DNA of 64,000 nucleotides, taken from Oreocharis arfaki. Taxonomy: Eukaryota; Chordata; Aves; Passeriformes; Paramythiidae. Below are positions 51,101 to 62,900 of the stretch, piece after piece (position 1 is the stretch's first letter; each line of letters opens with the position of its first letter). Location: assembly GCA_013398015.1 (NCBI GenBank), contig VZRR01006570.1, positions 463,131 to 527,130 of the forward strand, in the 5' to 3' direction. A program made the position numbers and the translations under genes. The notes beneath the pieces are model-generated. The model saw only the letters and a list, made by a program, of their open reading frames with translations, searched no databases and was not told the origin of the DNA.

Positions 51101-54100
51101 TGTCTGGGATCAGTTTGAGAATTGCAGGTATCTGTGTCTCCTTCCCATCCCCAGAAGCCCCAGTAACTTTGTAAATAAAGAAGCACCATAAATACCAGAC
51201 CAATAACCATCAAATCAGCTTCCCAGGGGTTCCTTCAGAGCTGATCCTGCTTTTCCTGGGTCACAGCTCCTCCTGCCAGCCCCACAGACACAGCCCCAAC
51301 AAAACCTCCTGCTGTTACCAACGGTTTCCAAGGACACACTGCTGAAAGACTTTGGTGGTTTTTTTTTTCCCTGTTTCTGGACCACAAACCCCTCCCTGAA
51401 GGAGGTTTCAAGAGATGTGATCCTGACAGCCTGGCCCTCTGCAGGCACAGAAACTGTCCAGCAACAAGTCCAGCCCAGTTCCCTCCTCCAGTCAGACATG
51501 AGATAAGACACTGCACAGATCTGGGCAGCTTTTCTCCCTCCTGATTCCAACAATGTGATTTTATAAGGTCCTCTAAGGACAGGCACAGCCAGACACAACC
51601 CCTGGCTTTCTTTTCCAGCAGATCCTCTGATATCTGCTCCTGTTTTCATATAGATAAACCCCTCTCCCCCTCATTCTACAGCTGCAGTGGCCACACAGGA
51701 AATCTGGGAAAAGCCAGCTTGGGAAAGGTGCTGTAAGGACTTTAGTTCACATTTAATGCCACGAACTAGAGGCATAAAATATGCACATTTAACTTGTGAA
51801 TTTAATCCTAAACTGCCACAAAATAATGTTCCAACTGTTAGGAGATACCACTAGGCCTGAAAAATCTCTTGTTCTTCTCACATCCTTTTCCCTGCTGGAC
51901 TACAAAATTTTATGGCAGTGTTTTAAAGAGCAGAAACAAAGGAAAAAGAATGATTTTTGTCTTCCAAACTTGCCTTGTCTGGGTATTTCTGGAGGAGCTC
52001 CCGGACTTTGGCTGCGTTGTTGAGGGCTGCACAAATGACCAGGCACCCTGCGTGCTCTGACTCCGTCCTCTGGGACAGCAGCTTCTCCAGGACAGTCACC
52101 AAAGTACCTGAAAAAGAGACAAAAATGGACCTGCCACCTCCCAGTTCTGAGTGTTTGAGGGGACAGAGGTGTCACAGCTCCCCAGGCGGAGCCAAGTGAA
52201 AAATTTTGCAAGTTCTCCCTCAAGTCTGACTCTGAGCAAACAGCTCAAGATCCAGCTACACCAGGGAAACAAAAACATCCTGGCAAGTCTGTCCTCTCTC
52301 CCACGTGATCCTGACATCCAGAGGAAATCAGGATGGTCAGGCCACGAAAAAAATTTATGAGCAGATGTGCAAAGCACCAAAAAAATCCCCTCCACGCACC
52401 ACGTGATCCCAAACTTGATTTCAGGGCAGATTAGGCAAAATAATTGTTGATTTCACAACAGTTCCACGCACGGACCTGGGGATATTTCACAAGCCCTCAA
52501 GAATCAGTGTCCTTGTACAGGAACCAGGGTGGAACAGGGAACTGAGACAGGACAAGGATGAGGCAAATACTGAACCTAGGGCAGTGCTATGGTGAGCAAT
52601 TCTCAGTCTTAAATTCTGTGTTTTCCTGTTAATCCCAGCATTTCCCAGTCCCAAATCCTGTATTTTCCTGTCAAGGCCAGCTTTGCTTGCCCACTAAGGC
52701 ACAGCTGGACTTTATTCTGTATTTTCCCATTAAACCCAGAATTTCTAAGTCCGAAATTCTGCATTTTCCCACTAATCCCAGCATTTCCCAGTCCCAAATC
52801 CTGTATTTTCCTGTCAAGGCCAGCTTTGCTTGCCCAGTAAGGCACAGCTGGGCTTTAGTTCTCCATGCAGGAAAGAACACCTGGATTTTACCACCATCCA
52901 AAGAGCTGGACCAAAGAGCTCCCAGCCCCTGGGGGACCAGGCTTGTCCCTCACTTTTGGATTCCTTGGCACTCTCCGTGGTCATCAGGTTGGCCTCCTCC
53001 TCCCTCTGGTAGGCTGTCAGGCAGGCAGGGTTGAAGGTCCAGGACTGTCCCCCCACTGACACTCGCAGATCTCCGTCCCCATAGACCTTGATCACCTTCC
53101 CAATGTGCCCCAGGGTCTGCAGGGAAAAAAGAGGATTTTTTTTTTTCCCCCCCACAAAGCTCCCAAACCCAAAGCCAAGGTTTTGGGGTTTTTTTTTTTT
53201 CGCAAAGCTGCAGCTCCTGCTGTGTGAAAAGAAGCACTGGACAAGTGACACACTCGCAGACAGCTCCCACTTCGAGGACACCAGAGGGTTCTCACCAGTT
53301 TCTCTCTCACTGGTTTGGCATGGAAAGGTTTTCCCAGACACGTGGAAGTGGCTGGGGAGAGAGGTGCTGATAAGAACTGATCAAACTGGGACTAGGGATG
53401 GTTTCCTCTGGGCTTTAACTGCTCCTGGAGGACACCTGCATCCCACTTTTTAGCCACACTGGGCTGATCAGACCATTTTTGCACTTCCCTGCCCCATTCC
53501 AGAGAATCAGGGAGGGCGTAAGAGAACTTTGCTGATGGGAACCTCTCACGTGAGCTGGAGGCAGCCAAATCCTTTCTGAGGGATTCCCCCTTTTCCCGGT
53601 TGGGTGCCGTGGACACGACGGCGTCACCGAGAGCCACCAGCACCAGGGGCCGGGCAGGGACTTCCCAGCAGGAATTCTGGGGAGATACAAGCCCATCTCT
53701 AAGTGCTCAGGGAAGCTCAGGAGGTTACTGGACTGTCCTGGAACTGGAACTGGCGCGCACTCACAGGTGCCATCTCATCTGTCCACTCCCCATGACCAGG
53801 TTGGAACCGCTTCACTGTTTCCATATCATCTATCACCCGGACCACATCACCAACCCAAAAGGTGTTGAGCTACAAGAAAAAGAAAGTCATAAGCTTTTGG
53901 GGAGATGAAGCCACACACACACAAACACACACACACAGAGAAACAAGTAACAGCGACCCAGCCCCTCCGCCCCACTCCCAAAATCCCAACAAACGAGACA
54001 CCCACTGAGTCAAAAACCAGCATTGCAACACAAAAATGCAGCTACCAAGAAAGCTGTAACCACTGAGCTGCAAAATAAACACAGTTCAATTCTCTTTTAA

Positions 54101-57100
54101 GCCAAGAGCACATTTAAGTAGGGAAATAATTTGGAACAGGCAGTTCCCTAACTGCTTCTCCTCCAAATTGTTTGTAATTAATACCAGATAAAGAATGGAA
54201 GTTTTCTTGGTCCATCTCCCTCTTACACCTGGCTTGGCACTGGAGATTTTAATTCACTCTAATAAGGAAGTTAAATCTGTTTGTTATTTAAAACAGAAAA
54301 GGGAAACCAGGGTTTATCTGTGCTGGTAATTTGCCAGATGCTCCCTCTGCACACCGAGCTAGGAGGGGAGCAGTGTCAAAACACACTTTTCAGAGCAGAC
54401 TAATTCTGTGCAAAACACTCTGACACTGCATTTTCCACTGATATTGGGAGTTTTTAGCATTGTGACCTTGCTCAGGTCAGAATTTCGTGGTCTTCCAGCA
54501 GCTTCTTCTATACCTAATTATCTCTTTTTCTAATCATCCACATTTCAAAGTCCTCAAACCTCTGGGGAAGGCCAGAGCTGTGAGCTTTGGAAACGCAGCC
54601 ACAAAATGAGAAGGGCTGGATGAAAAGACTCAGAAGAAACTCAGAGAGAAGCGAGACAAAGATGCAAAAAAGAACAACGTGGAGACACAAAACAAGGCAG
54701 AACAAAAAAAAAATCAAAGGGAAATCATGTGGGAAAAAGTTCATCACAAGGGAAAGGTTCATCACAAGGCAAAGGCAGCTGCAGAAGGATGAGGTACTGG
54801 AAGCTGAAATTAAGAAATAGAGTTTACCTTAAGGACTTAAAAATGCAAAAATTTCATAAAATAGGACAATTGTGTTTATAACAGCAGGGTGCTCCTTCAG
54901 CACCTGCTGGGGACACTCTGAGCCCTTGACCCAGCAGGTTCAATGATCTCTCTGCAGCACTCCCAGGCCAGGCCCAGCACCTACCTTGGTCAGGGCTCCA
55001 GGATGGAAAGTCCAGCGGGTCTCACTGTTGAACTGGACCCTCACGTCCCCTCTGTCTGTGATCCTGTGCACGGTCCCTGTCTGGCCAATGAACTTTGGAT
55101 AGGAGAGGAAAAACAAGAAAAAAAATGGAGGGGAAAGCCCCTAAATAAATCATGTTGCTTAATAGTGGGGAAAGAAGGCATTCGAGGCACAGATGGCTAT
55201 ATCACCCAGCATTTCCCATCCACAGTGCTCCCAAACCTGCTCTCCATGAGATAAAATCGTTGTTTTTCTACAAAAGGAGGGGAGAGGCTCCTCTAAAAGC
55301 TCCTCTGAAGGAGCAGCATATTGGGGGAGGAGGGGGATGGGAATACACAGTGCAAAAATGCTTGAAAAGGCAGCACAAATTGTCCTCTTTCCAAACGACA
55401 GAGGTGGGCAGGGATTCCAGCGTTCCTCTGCGTTATAAAATACCAGCAAGGCACGCTCTGAGAGGGGAAAAAGGGCACGGTACAGAAAACAAAACAGAAT
55501 TGTGTGGTGCAGGGTTCTAGATCTGCTGTTCTGGCAGGTCCTGAGCAGCTCATGGTTTATTAAGAGGTAAAAAATGCCAATTTCTAAGGTGACAGGAGGT
55601 TCCTGTTCCTCTGTTTCACATCTCTACCCCTGCATTCCCCAACAAGAGAAATTCAGGAGCACAGAGGTTTAACAACCAACAACAGACACAGCAACACCCA
55701 AAATCTACAGCTTTGGGGGTGTAATCCTTAGCTGGAATAAAAACATTCATGGCTCCACTGGCAGCTTCGTTAAAGTTCATCAGAAAATGCCAAGCCCCTG
55801 CCTGCCAGGCTGAAAATAAAACCCCAAAAAAGAGGCTCAGTTAAGAGATTTCCACATTGAAACTGAAATGACAGAGTTTGCCTTGACATTTTAAAGGCTG
55901 ATTTCAAAGAGTCTGCTCACCTGTAGGGCAGGTTGGGCCAGGATACATATTTAACCTATCTTTTATAGTTTTATAGCATTTATTCATGCTATCCTACAGT
56001 AATAGGTGCTATTTCTATCTTTATTTCCTCCACTCCCTGGGGTTTTTTAAGATAACAGGTGACAGCAGACTGATGGCTTTTCAATTTAAAGGCAAGACCA
56101 AGCTCCAAAAGTATCATATGGGCTGAGAAATTTTAGCCCTGGCCAGGGACAGAGCCCAGTGTTGACAAAACACGTAACTTTCATTACCAGTAATGCACAG
56201 CACAAAAGAAGCCAGATGAGGAAAGGATCCAGAACTCCAAAGAAAAGATCCCTGGCTCATTTGAAAACAAACAAACCAGCCATTATTATTATTTTTTTTT
56301 CTTCCAAGACTTTTGCAGGGATGCACAAGGCCACTCTCATCCAACAGAGCCTAAAAATAACTCTGACTCCAGCGTCCTATCACTAAAAAAAAAATCTGTA
56401 TTTGTGATTCAGTCAACTTTAAGGTCACACAAAGATGTTCTGGTAACTTCCTGAGCAGTGCAGAACGAGGGAGAGGCTGGAATTGTTCCCAGGGGAGCAT
56501 CCAGGGACGTACCTCAGCCATTTTGGGATTCCAGCCTCCGTGGCCCTCCTGCATCTCGCGCAGGATGTCGATGTCCAGCAGGCACTTCACCTTGTCCCCG
56601 TGCTGGAAGGGATGCCTGTCTGTGCTCTCCTTCCTCTGCAGCTCAGCTGGTTTCCCTGGGGACAACAAGGACACCACCCACAGGCATGCAGGGTGCAGTC
56701 ACACACTTTGGCTTCGTTACAAGGCTCGAAAATTAACATTAATTGGGGCGGAATGGTGCAAACCCCTCTTTATACCCTATACACTCTATAGGGCAGCACT
56801 ATGCAGAGAAATCAGTAGGATTTAACTCTACCTGAATATTAATATGAATTAAACACAAGCAGCTCTAACAAGACACGTTTTGTCCCTCTCTGCAGAGCAG
56901 GCAATGCCCCTCAGGCCGTGGCAGACACCAGGAGCTGTTCTTAGCAATCCCCTCACCCACAACTGCTGTTCAGACACACCCACACAGCACCCAAAATTAG
57001 TTCTCCCCTCCACAGGCAGCCACAGAACTCACTCTTGAGGAGTGCCTTGCCCTCCTACCCTTCCCATGCAGCCATGCCCCTGAAATTAAGCTCCTCATCC

Positions 57101-59918
57101 AACCCTTCCCTCCCCTCATGCCCTTGCCAAGCTGCTCAGGGAGAGAAAAGTTTGATAAAGAAAGATAAAAGTCTGCCTGAAAAGTTTTATCTGCAAAGGC
57201 TGATAAAAACCTTGATTCTGCTGCTGCAAACACAAAACCAGACCCCTCTGTTCTCCTTCAGGGGAGCCAAAGATGGTCCCTGAACCTCATTGAAAAAACA
57301 ACCCCACAAGTAAATTACACCTGGGTAAAAAAAAGCTTCAAGTCCAAAACCACAAGGAGTTTCCTTGGACTTAAGAGGAAAGGTGGATTGCAGCAAGCTG
57401 CCAATACAGACTTCACCTTTTCCCATCACTTTTTCTAATTTTTGGCTGTTCCATTCTCCAAAGTCTCCCTTTGGTCACATTCCTCTCATTGAACACACTT
57501 TTGGCTCCACCAGGAAAGTGTTTGCTCTCTAAAAGCACAGTGAACAACAGCTTGCCTGAAGAATGAAGAGCTTTGGATGGACAAACGTGACAAAAGTGAG
57601 AAAAGTTGGGTTCTCTGTAACAGAGTGGGAATCTCCTGCATTTCCAGCAGAAGTTGTATTTCTTGGGATACAACTGTGGGCATCTGATGGTTTTAACACT
57701 GAAAGGGCCAACTATTTCATGAACCACTCTGAGATCAAGCAGTATGTTCACACACAAACCAAACTCTCTCAAATGATGCTCATTACGTGGGAACTTCAGA
57801 AAACCAGGAGGTGGTTTTGTGCCTTCCAAGCAAAAATGGCTTCGGTGCCAACGGCCGCGTGAATCACAACTCCTCAACACAGGCTCCTCAATGAAGATTT
57901 GTCTCCACCCACCTAATTTCGGGAGATGCTCCTTGTAGTAGAAGCCCCCAGAAGCCTCCACAGTACATTTGAGGTCCACTTTTCCCTTGTGGCCCACCCT
58001 GTAGACGTTGGTGGTTCCATCTGCCCAGGTGACGCTGGCAACGCTGCGGCCGGTCTCCACGTCCCAGCCCCGGATATCGACCACGCGGCCGGTCTTACCC
58101 TCACCCCCTGAGGGGAAAAGAAGTGAAAATCAGGAAAACTGGATCATGAGACAGCTCGTTTTGACCAATTAAGAGGGAATCTCTGAGTTAAATTTGCTGA
58201 AACCCAGCGAGACGCTCATTTTGGAATGGTTCTGTGGAGAATTCCTGGTGTGCAGGAGCATGGCCTAGTTAGGGAACACACACATGGTGTCATGGCACCA
58301 CACTGTGGTAAGAAAAAAAACTCAGCAGTGCTGCAAAACCCACCCAGGATCTTTAAATCTCTCCCCAACACCAGCCAGGCGGAGAAACATCAAATAAAAT
58401 TTGTTTTCTTCAAGCAAGGAGCAGGACACTGGAAGAATCCAGAAGAGGAGGATGGATGTGTGGAGGTGAAGCACTGGGATATGCTCTCATCCAAGAGATG
58501 ACACTGAGCCTTATGAAGGCAGCCAGGGTTTGCAGGTTCCCAACCCCAAGTGCTGCCAAGTCACTCTGGTGCACTTGGGCAGGTCCCAGCACCTCCCCAG
58601 GACTTCCCTAAACAGGGACAGCAGCATCTGTCTCATGGAGGAACTTCTGATTGCCTGCAAAGTCCTGCAATTTAGCAGCTTAAAGGAGCTGAATTCCTCA
58701 TCCAGCAGCACATCTAAAAAGCACAACACAAACACTGGGTTTTGGTGTCAGTTCTGTCCATGGCATGGCAGTGGGTGGGGGCAGCTCCACCAAAACCAGC
58801 GCCCATGGGAGACCAGGTGAGGGCTGGATTTAGGGTTCCTCTCACTGCTCCTGCTCAGGGAGCTGCTTTCAGGTCACCACCACCAGAAGCAGCACAAGTC
58901 TCAGACATGTAAATGCTGCTCTGATCTCAAAAAGATGGATAAGCTGTATGGAGCATAAGCTGCTTTTGCTCTCAGACCCTGCAAAGTATCCATGTCCTCC
59001 ACTGAACCCAGAGCTGCAATAAATGGCAGAGTCAACCTGGGAAACCTTTGAACTTCTGACTTAATTCTTAAGGGGCAAAAGGAGCTGTAAACATCACAGT
59101 GTGTGTTCAGGGCTCTGGGGCAAACGGGCAGGAAAGCTCCCTCAGCCCTGGGAGAAATTGCTATGACTGAACATAGGGACAGGCATTACACCCCAAAAAG
59201 CAGCTTTAAAGAGGCATGTCTCACTGCATTTTCAGCCTGAAGGTTTCAATTCCTACAGAAAGCAGGAACCACTCTCCAGGAACCACAAAGTCCTTCATTA
59301 GTGCACCATGTGAAACCCTCCTTACAGAGAATTTCTCCTCACTGCTCTGGAAAGTATCCAAATAAGGACATTCCACAGAACTCCAAAAGAAAATGGATAC
59401 TGCACACAAAGTCAGATAAACCTTCCACTATCAATTAAAGCTTTTTCAGGAAAAGAGGGGTCTTTATTTTCTCGTAACATGGTGTGCATTTACAGTTTTA
59501 CACAAGAACTTCCAGGGTGGCTCCCAGAGGTTTTCACATCTATGAAAGAAGAGCAGCAAAACTCTTTCCCACACCCTGGCCATGGGTTTATGTCACAGAT
59601 ATGTGACACACAACAAACACAAGAAAACAATGGATATTAATCACTCTAAAGAAGAGGAACCTGCATCACCTGAACAGCTCCCCTAGAAGCTGCTGCTCAG
59701 CACGTGAATTTTCAACCAGCAATTTGCAAAAATGAAAGAATATAATATAAATATATATTTAAAAAAAAAAAATCAAATGGTGTTCTACAGGACATCCCAA
59801 AAGCAGCTTACCATCCTGGTTACCCCACTCCCAGTCAGGCCCACGGACCACTTTAGCCCCCTGGAAAGTCCCTTTTAATGTGATGCGAGTCAAATTCTGC
59901 CGAGGGCTCACTAGGACC
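41943..59918 (-). CDS. MIB2: MIB2 (mind bomb 2) E3 ubiquitin ligase, 3' sixteen coding exons; 5' end outside window
   Basis: RING E3 that ubiquitinates Notch ligands (Delta/Jagged) for endocytosis and also acts in muscle and NF-kB signalling. Exons, 5' to 3': 59812-59918, 57913-58107, 56513-56655, 54985-55092, 53765-53869, 52954-53116, 51974-52107, 50032-50180, 49219-49375, 48577-48731, 47902-48028, 47322-47552, 45860-46038, 44638-44822, 43841-43906, 41943-42184. Phases agree throughout, giving 814 residues plus stop. Domains in order: second MIB/HERC2 (QGAKVVRGPDWEWGNQDGGE), MIB repeats (HGGWNPKM, RWTFHPGALTK, HGEWTDEM, SWTFNPACL), about eight ankyrin repeats, and two RING fingers, ending RERIQIFV. 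All introns are GT-AG except a GC-AG one after 51974. The first MIB/HERC2 and ZZ exons are missing because the gene continues past 64000. Confidence 0.96.
43710..43727. repeat. (CA)n microsatellite
   Basis: About nine CA units followed by an A-run, in a MIB2 intron. Confidence 0.95.
43841..44822 (-). CDS. MIB2: MIB2 first RING finger exons
   Basis: Exons 44638-44822 and 43841-43906 together encode ECLVCSELALLIHFFPCQHS, IVCEECSRRMKKCIKCQVTI and TKKLKQ. The Cys/His spacing is a complete C3HC4-type RING, split by an intron after VCE(G). The 66-bp exon is the shortest in the gene. Confidence 0.95.
45860..52107 (-). CDS. MIB2: MIB2 ankyrin-repeat exons
   Basis: Seven exons (51974-52107 to 45860-46038) encode tandem ankyrin repeats. 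Visible cores are GRTALQIASYQGHLEVVKAL, EGDTALHYAAFGNQAEVARV, CTALYVAVSQGFTEVVRALC, GDTPLHYAITLDYKVVIEIL, DGFTALHLAALNNHMEVAEI, QSPLHLAVIQGHVGMVQLLV and GDTAMHIALERQQLMAL. A final weaker one is GADINYANHRGKSPLDLITD. Ankyrin repeats link the ligand-binding half to the RINGs. Confidence 0.95.
52600..52860 (+). repeat. 143-bp duplication of a ~35-bp minisatellite
   Basis: Blocks starting aatcccagcatttcccagtc at 52631 and 52774 are near-identical for about 80 bp (offset 143). Between and around them are ~35-bp subunits (ctgtattttcccattaaacc; aatttctaagtccgaaattc). It lies in a MIB2 intron less than 100 bp from the exon at 52954-53116. Confidence 0.85.
52954..59918 (-). CDS. MIB2: MIB2 second MIB/HERC2 domain and MIB repeats (six exons)
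   Basis: 59812-59918 and 57913-58107 encode the MIB/HERC2 domain (VVRGPDWEWG; GRVVDIRGWDVETGRSVASV; TWADGTTNVYRVGHKGKVDL). Exons 56513-56655, 54985-55092, 53765-53869 and 52954-53116 encode the repeat region that contacts Notch ligands in Mind bomb proteins (FQHGDKVKCLLDIDILREMQ; FIGQTGTVHRITDRGDVRVQ; FWVGDVVRVIDDMETVKRFQ; GHIGKVIKVYGDGDLRVSVG). Three exons are exact codon multiples, so they could be skipped without a frameshift. Confidence 0.95.
53911..53938. repeat. (CA)n microsatellite, interrupted
   Basis: An ACAC run with one AA interruption in a MIB2 intron, 40 bp upstream of the exon ending at 53869. Confidence 0.95.
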
Positions 59919-62900
59919 CTGGAAAAACAGAGTTAAGAGAAAACAAATGAATTTGTTGTTATTACAGACACTGATAAAGCTCTGTTCCAGCTGAGGGCTG
60001 TCACATGAGGACCATCCTCCACTCCAGGGCAATTACAGAGGTGGCCCTGCACGGAGGCATTAATGGAGCTCAGCACATTCTATAACCTGAAAAGCAGAGC
60101 AGATTAGACCAGCAGCGCTGTGGCTGCACCATTCCCAGCCTGTCACAGACCTTCCCACCTGCCCTGCACCCCACATCCCCAGCACAGACCCCCCTCCAGC
60201 TGAAGGGAAAAGGAAAAAGGTACCTACGTGATAGTGAACAGGGGGTCTGATGTCCTGTTAAAGCAGCTCCCAATTCCCATAATGTCACAGCAGCCTCTCT
60301 GCTGGCTCTGTGTGTGCTGTCCCCAGGCTGGCACAAAACCTTCTCATGAGTCACCAAGCCACCAAAAACCACGGGGACCTGCCTGGTTGCTCACCCAGGC
60401 TACAATCCCCTTTTCTAGGTGACTGCAAAAGTGCCCCAATCCATGCCCCTGGAGCCTGCCAGGCTCTTGGCAGCTCCCAGCCCAGACAGAGCAACCCAAG
60501 TTCAGCAGCTGTTCCACAGGGCAAGGGGAGGGGAAGCTTCTTGGGGGTAGGGCTGACCTCAGAACAGTGGATTTATTTCCCATCTAATACCTCCAGAGGG
60601 AAGGTGGAGACTCAGGGGGATAAAAAGCTTATGCTTGAACTTACTGTTTACTTATCCACCAAATGCCTAAGTCCTTTCTTAACGTGCTAACAGATCTCCC
60701 ACCTGTGGTTTACAACCTCATGGCGTTCAAAAAGAGGGAGAGATGATTTATGCCTTGCTCTTATGATCACTGAGTGTTCATTAGCCAGGCTGGAGCTCAA
60801 CAGGAGGAAGATGAAGGCCCTTTATTTGGATGGCTGAGATTTTGTTTGGTTTAAGCACCATCAAGGCTGGATATTGTTATGAAAGAAGATAATGACAGCG
60901 GAGGGAGAAGCTCAGCTAAAAAGAGACACTGCTCAGCATTCATTTTATTGCTCTGTGTCAGGCACTACAGACTGGCTTCAAAAACCAGCTTGGATTTGGG
61001 TAGAGCCTCTGAAACAGCTTAGATGTTTTCACTGTATTTTGTTCAATGTTTCCCTAATAATTTATCAAAGATGTGTTAGCCAAGCCCTGAGACAAAGTGA
61101 TAAAAATACACTTCTCTGCTCCAAACCCTCCTCTCACAAGGGATGGGATTCAATGCAAAGATTCTTAGTGATAGCAAAATAAAGCACTGAGTTAAGCTTA
61201 AGATGTTTAAATAGCAAAATATCCACCACTCATGCTATTCTTAGCAGAAGTTCCCTTTTTGGATACTCATGTAACAGTTGTCATTCCCCAGCTCAAAACT
61301 CTCACATTAACCTGCCACCTCCTCTGGAATTTGGGGTTGGGGACCAAAAAAAACCCCAAAGCTGACCAGTTCAGAAAGCTGAGCTTCCTCAAAGCAGGGA
61401 AATGTAAGAAACTCCATCTCCTGTCCTGCTGGAATGCTGGGGGCCACCCACCAGAAGTGCCCTCATTGCCCAGCCTCACCAAAATTCTGAGCCTGCTTTA
61501 AACCACTGCTGACCAGCACCCCCAAAGAGTGATGCAAGCACCAGATGTCCTGAGCCAATGATTCTTACTAAGATTTTCATCTAATTCAACATGTTTTGCT
61601 CCAAATACTGGCTAACAACCAAAGTTACCCGGCGTGATGCAAAAATACCCCCAGGATAAATTTAATCACTGTGACACTGCCTTTAATAACAAAGTTAATT
61701 ATGACAGCACGAGTCTGCAGCCATTTCTGCCCTGCAAATTCCAAGGATATTAAATTACTGTCGAGCCCAGAAAGCCCTTGGGAGCATGTACTGTACAGAA
61801 TGGAGTTATGGCTCTCTCCAGCATGCTGGGAACCACTCCCTGGGGATGTTCTGCCTGTGCTCAAGTTTCTCTGAGGTGCTTATTTGGCTTTTGACATCCC
61901 TGAGAACCCTGCTCCAGCATCTGGAACAGCAGCACTGCCCCTGCTTTAGAGAGAGGCATGGGACACCCAAATCAACTGATCTGGAGAAATTTAAACAAAA
62001 ACTACTTAGAATTTGCAGCAGCAAGTCAGAGCTCCTTCACACCCGGCATGGTTGATGTCTTGTGAGATTTTTCTGGTGCAGAAAGTCCTTATCTAAAGAA
62101 ATAAAACACAATGAAGGGGACTGGGAAGTACAAAGGGGTGGTCACCTTGTAAGGTGGCAGGTCATAAATAGCACAATATTGCCTTCAGAAAGGCCCAGCT
62201 CTAAACCAGATTTTCAACTCGTGGCAGACACAAACCCACATCCCTCCCAGGACACACAAAGATCCACCTCCAGAAAAGCCAACACGAAGATCCTGCAGGA
62301 ACTACAGGTGAAACTGACCTCAATGCAAGAAATTCCAGGTTTTCTAATCCCCTCAGCAAAGCTTTTCCTGAAGCACTTCCAGCAAAGGATAAAGGAAGGC
62401 AGTTCTGACAGATGGCTGCTGGTTGCTCAAGCAGGAACCAGACTAAGACAAGGATGCTGGAGAGGGATCAGGATCACAGAAACCTATTTCAGGAACTGTC
62501 TTTACCCAGATTTTCTTCCTTTTCAATCCTCTCCTTCCTTGACAAGGCACAGTTCTTCACAAAACCAGCTGTATCTTCATAACACATCTTTATAAGCAAA
62601 AGCTTTGTTTTTTTTGGTAACCCCCAAAGTGACTTGGATCAAATCCTGCTCTGGAAAGCCACAGCAGGGAAGGTTTCAGACCAAGGCTACTAAATGGGAA
62701 CTAAAAAGGTTCCTGCAGACAGCTTTTCACAACTGTGCTCTCAGAGATGTTCATCCAGAGCCCTTAAAAGCAGAATATTGCACTGAGAAGATGCAAGAAC
62801 ACCACTGAGCACACGGAGTGAAAATGTCTTGTCTTGAAAACCCTTCAAACATCATTATTTGTTCAAAAGCCAGGCTGAGGCTGGTTTAGTGAAGGTTTCT

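Noticed and set aside
57413..58084. 224-codon minus-strand frame read straight through
   Set aside because: Only the part above 57913 is a real MIB2 exon; the remainder is intron read-through after a good donor (G|gtgggt at 57912).
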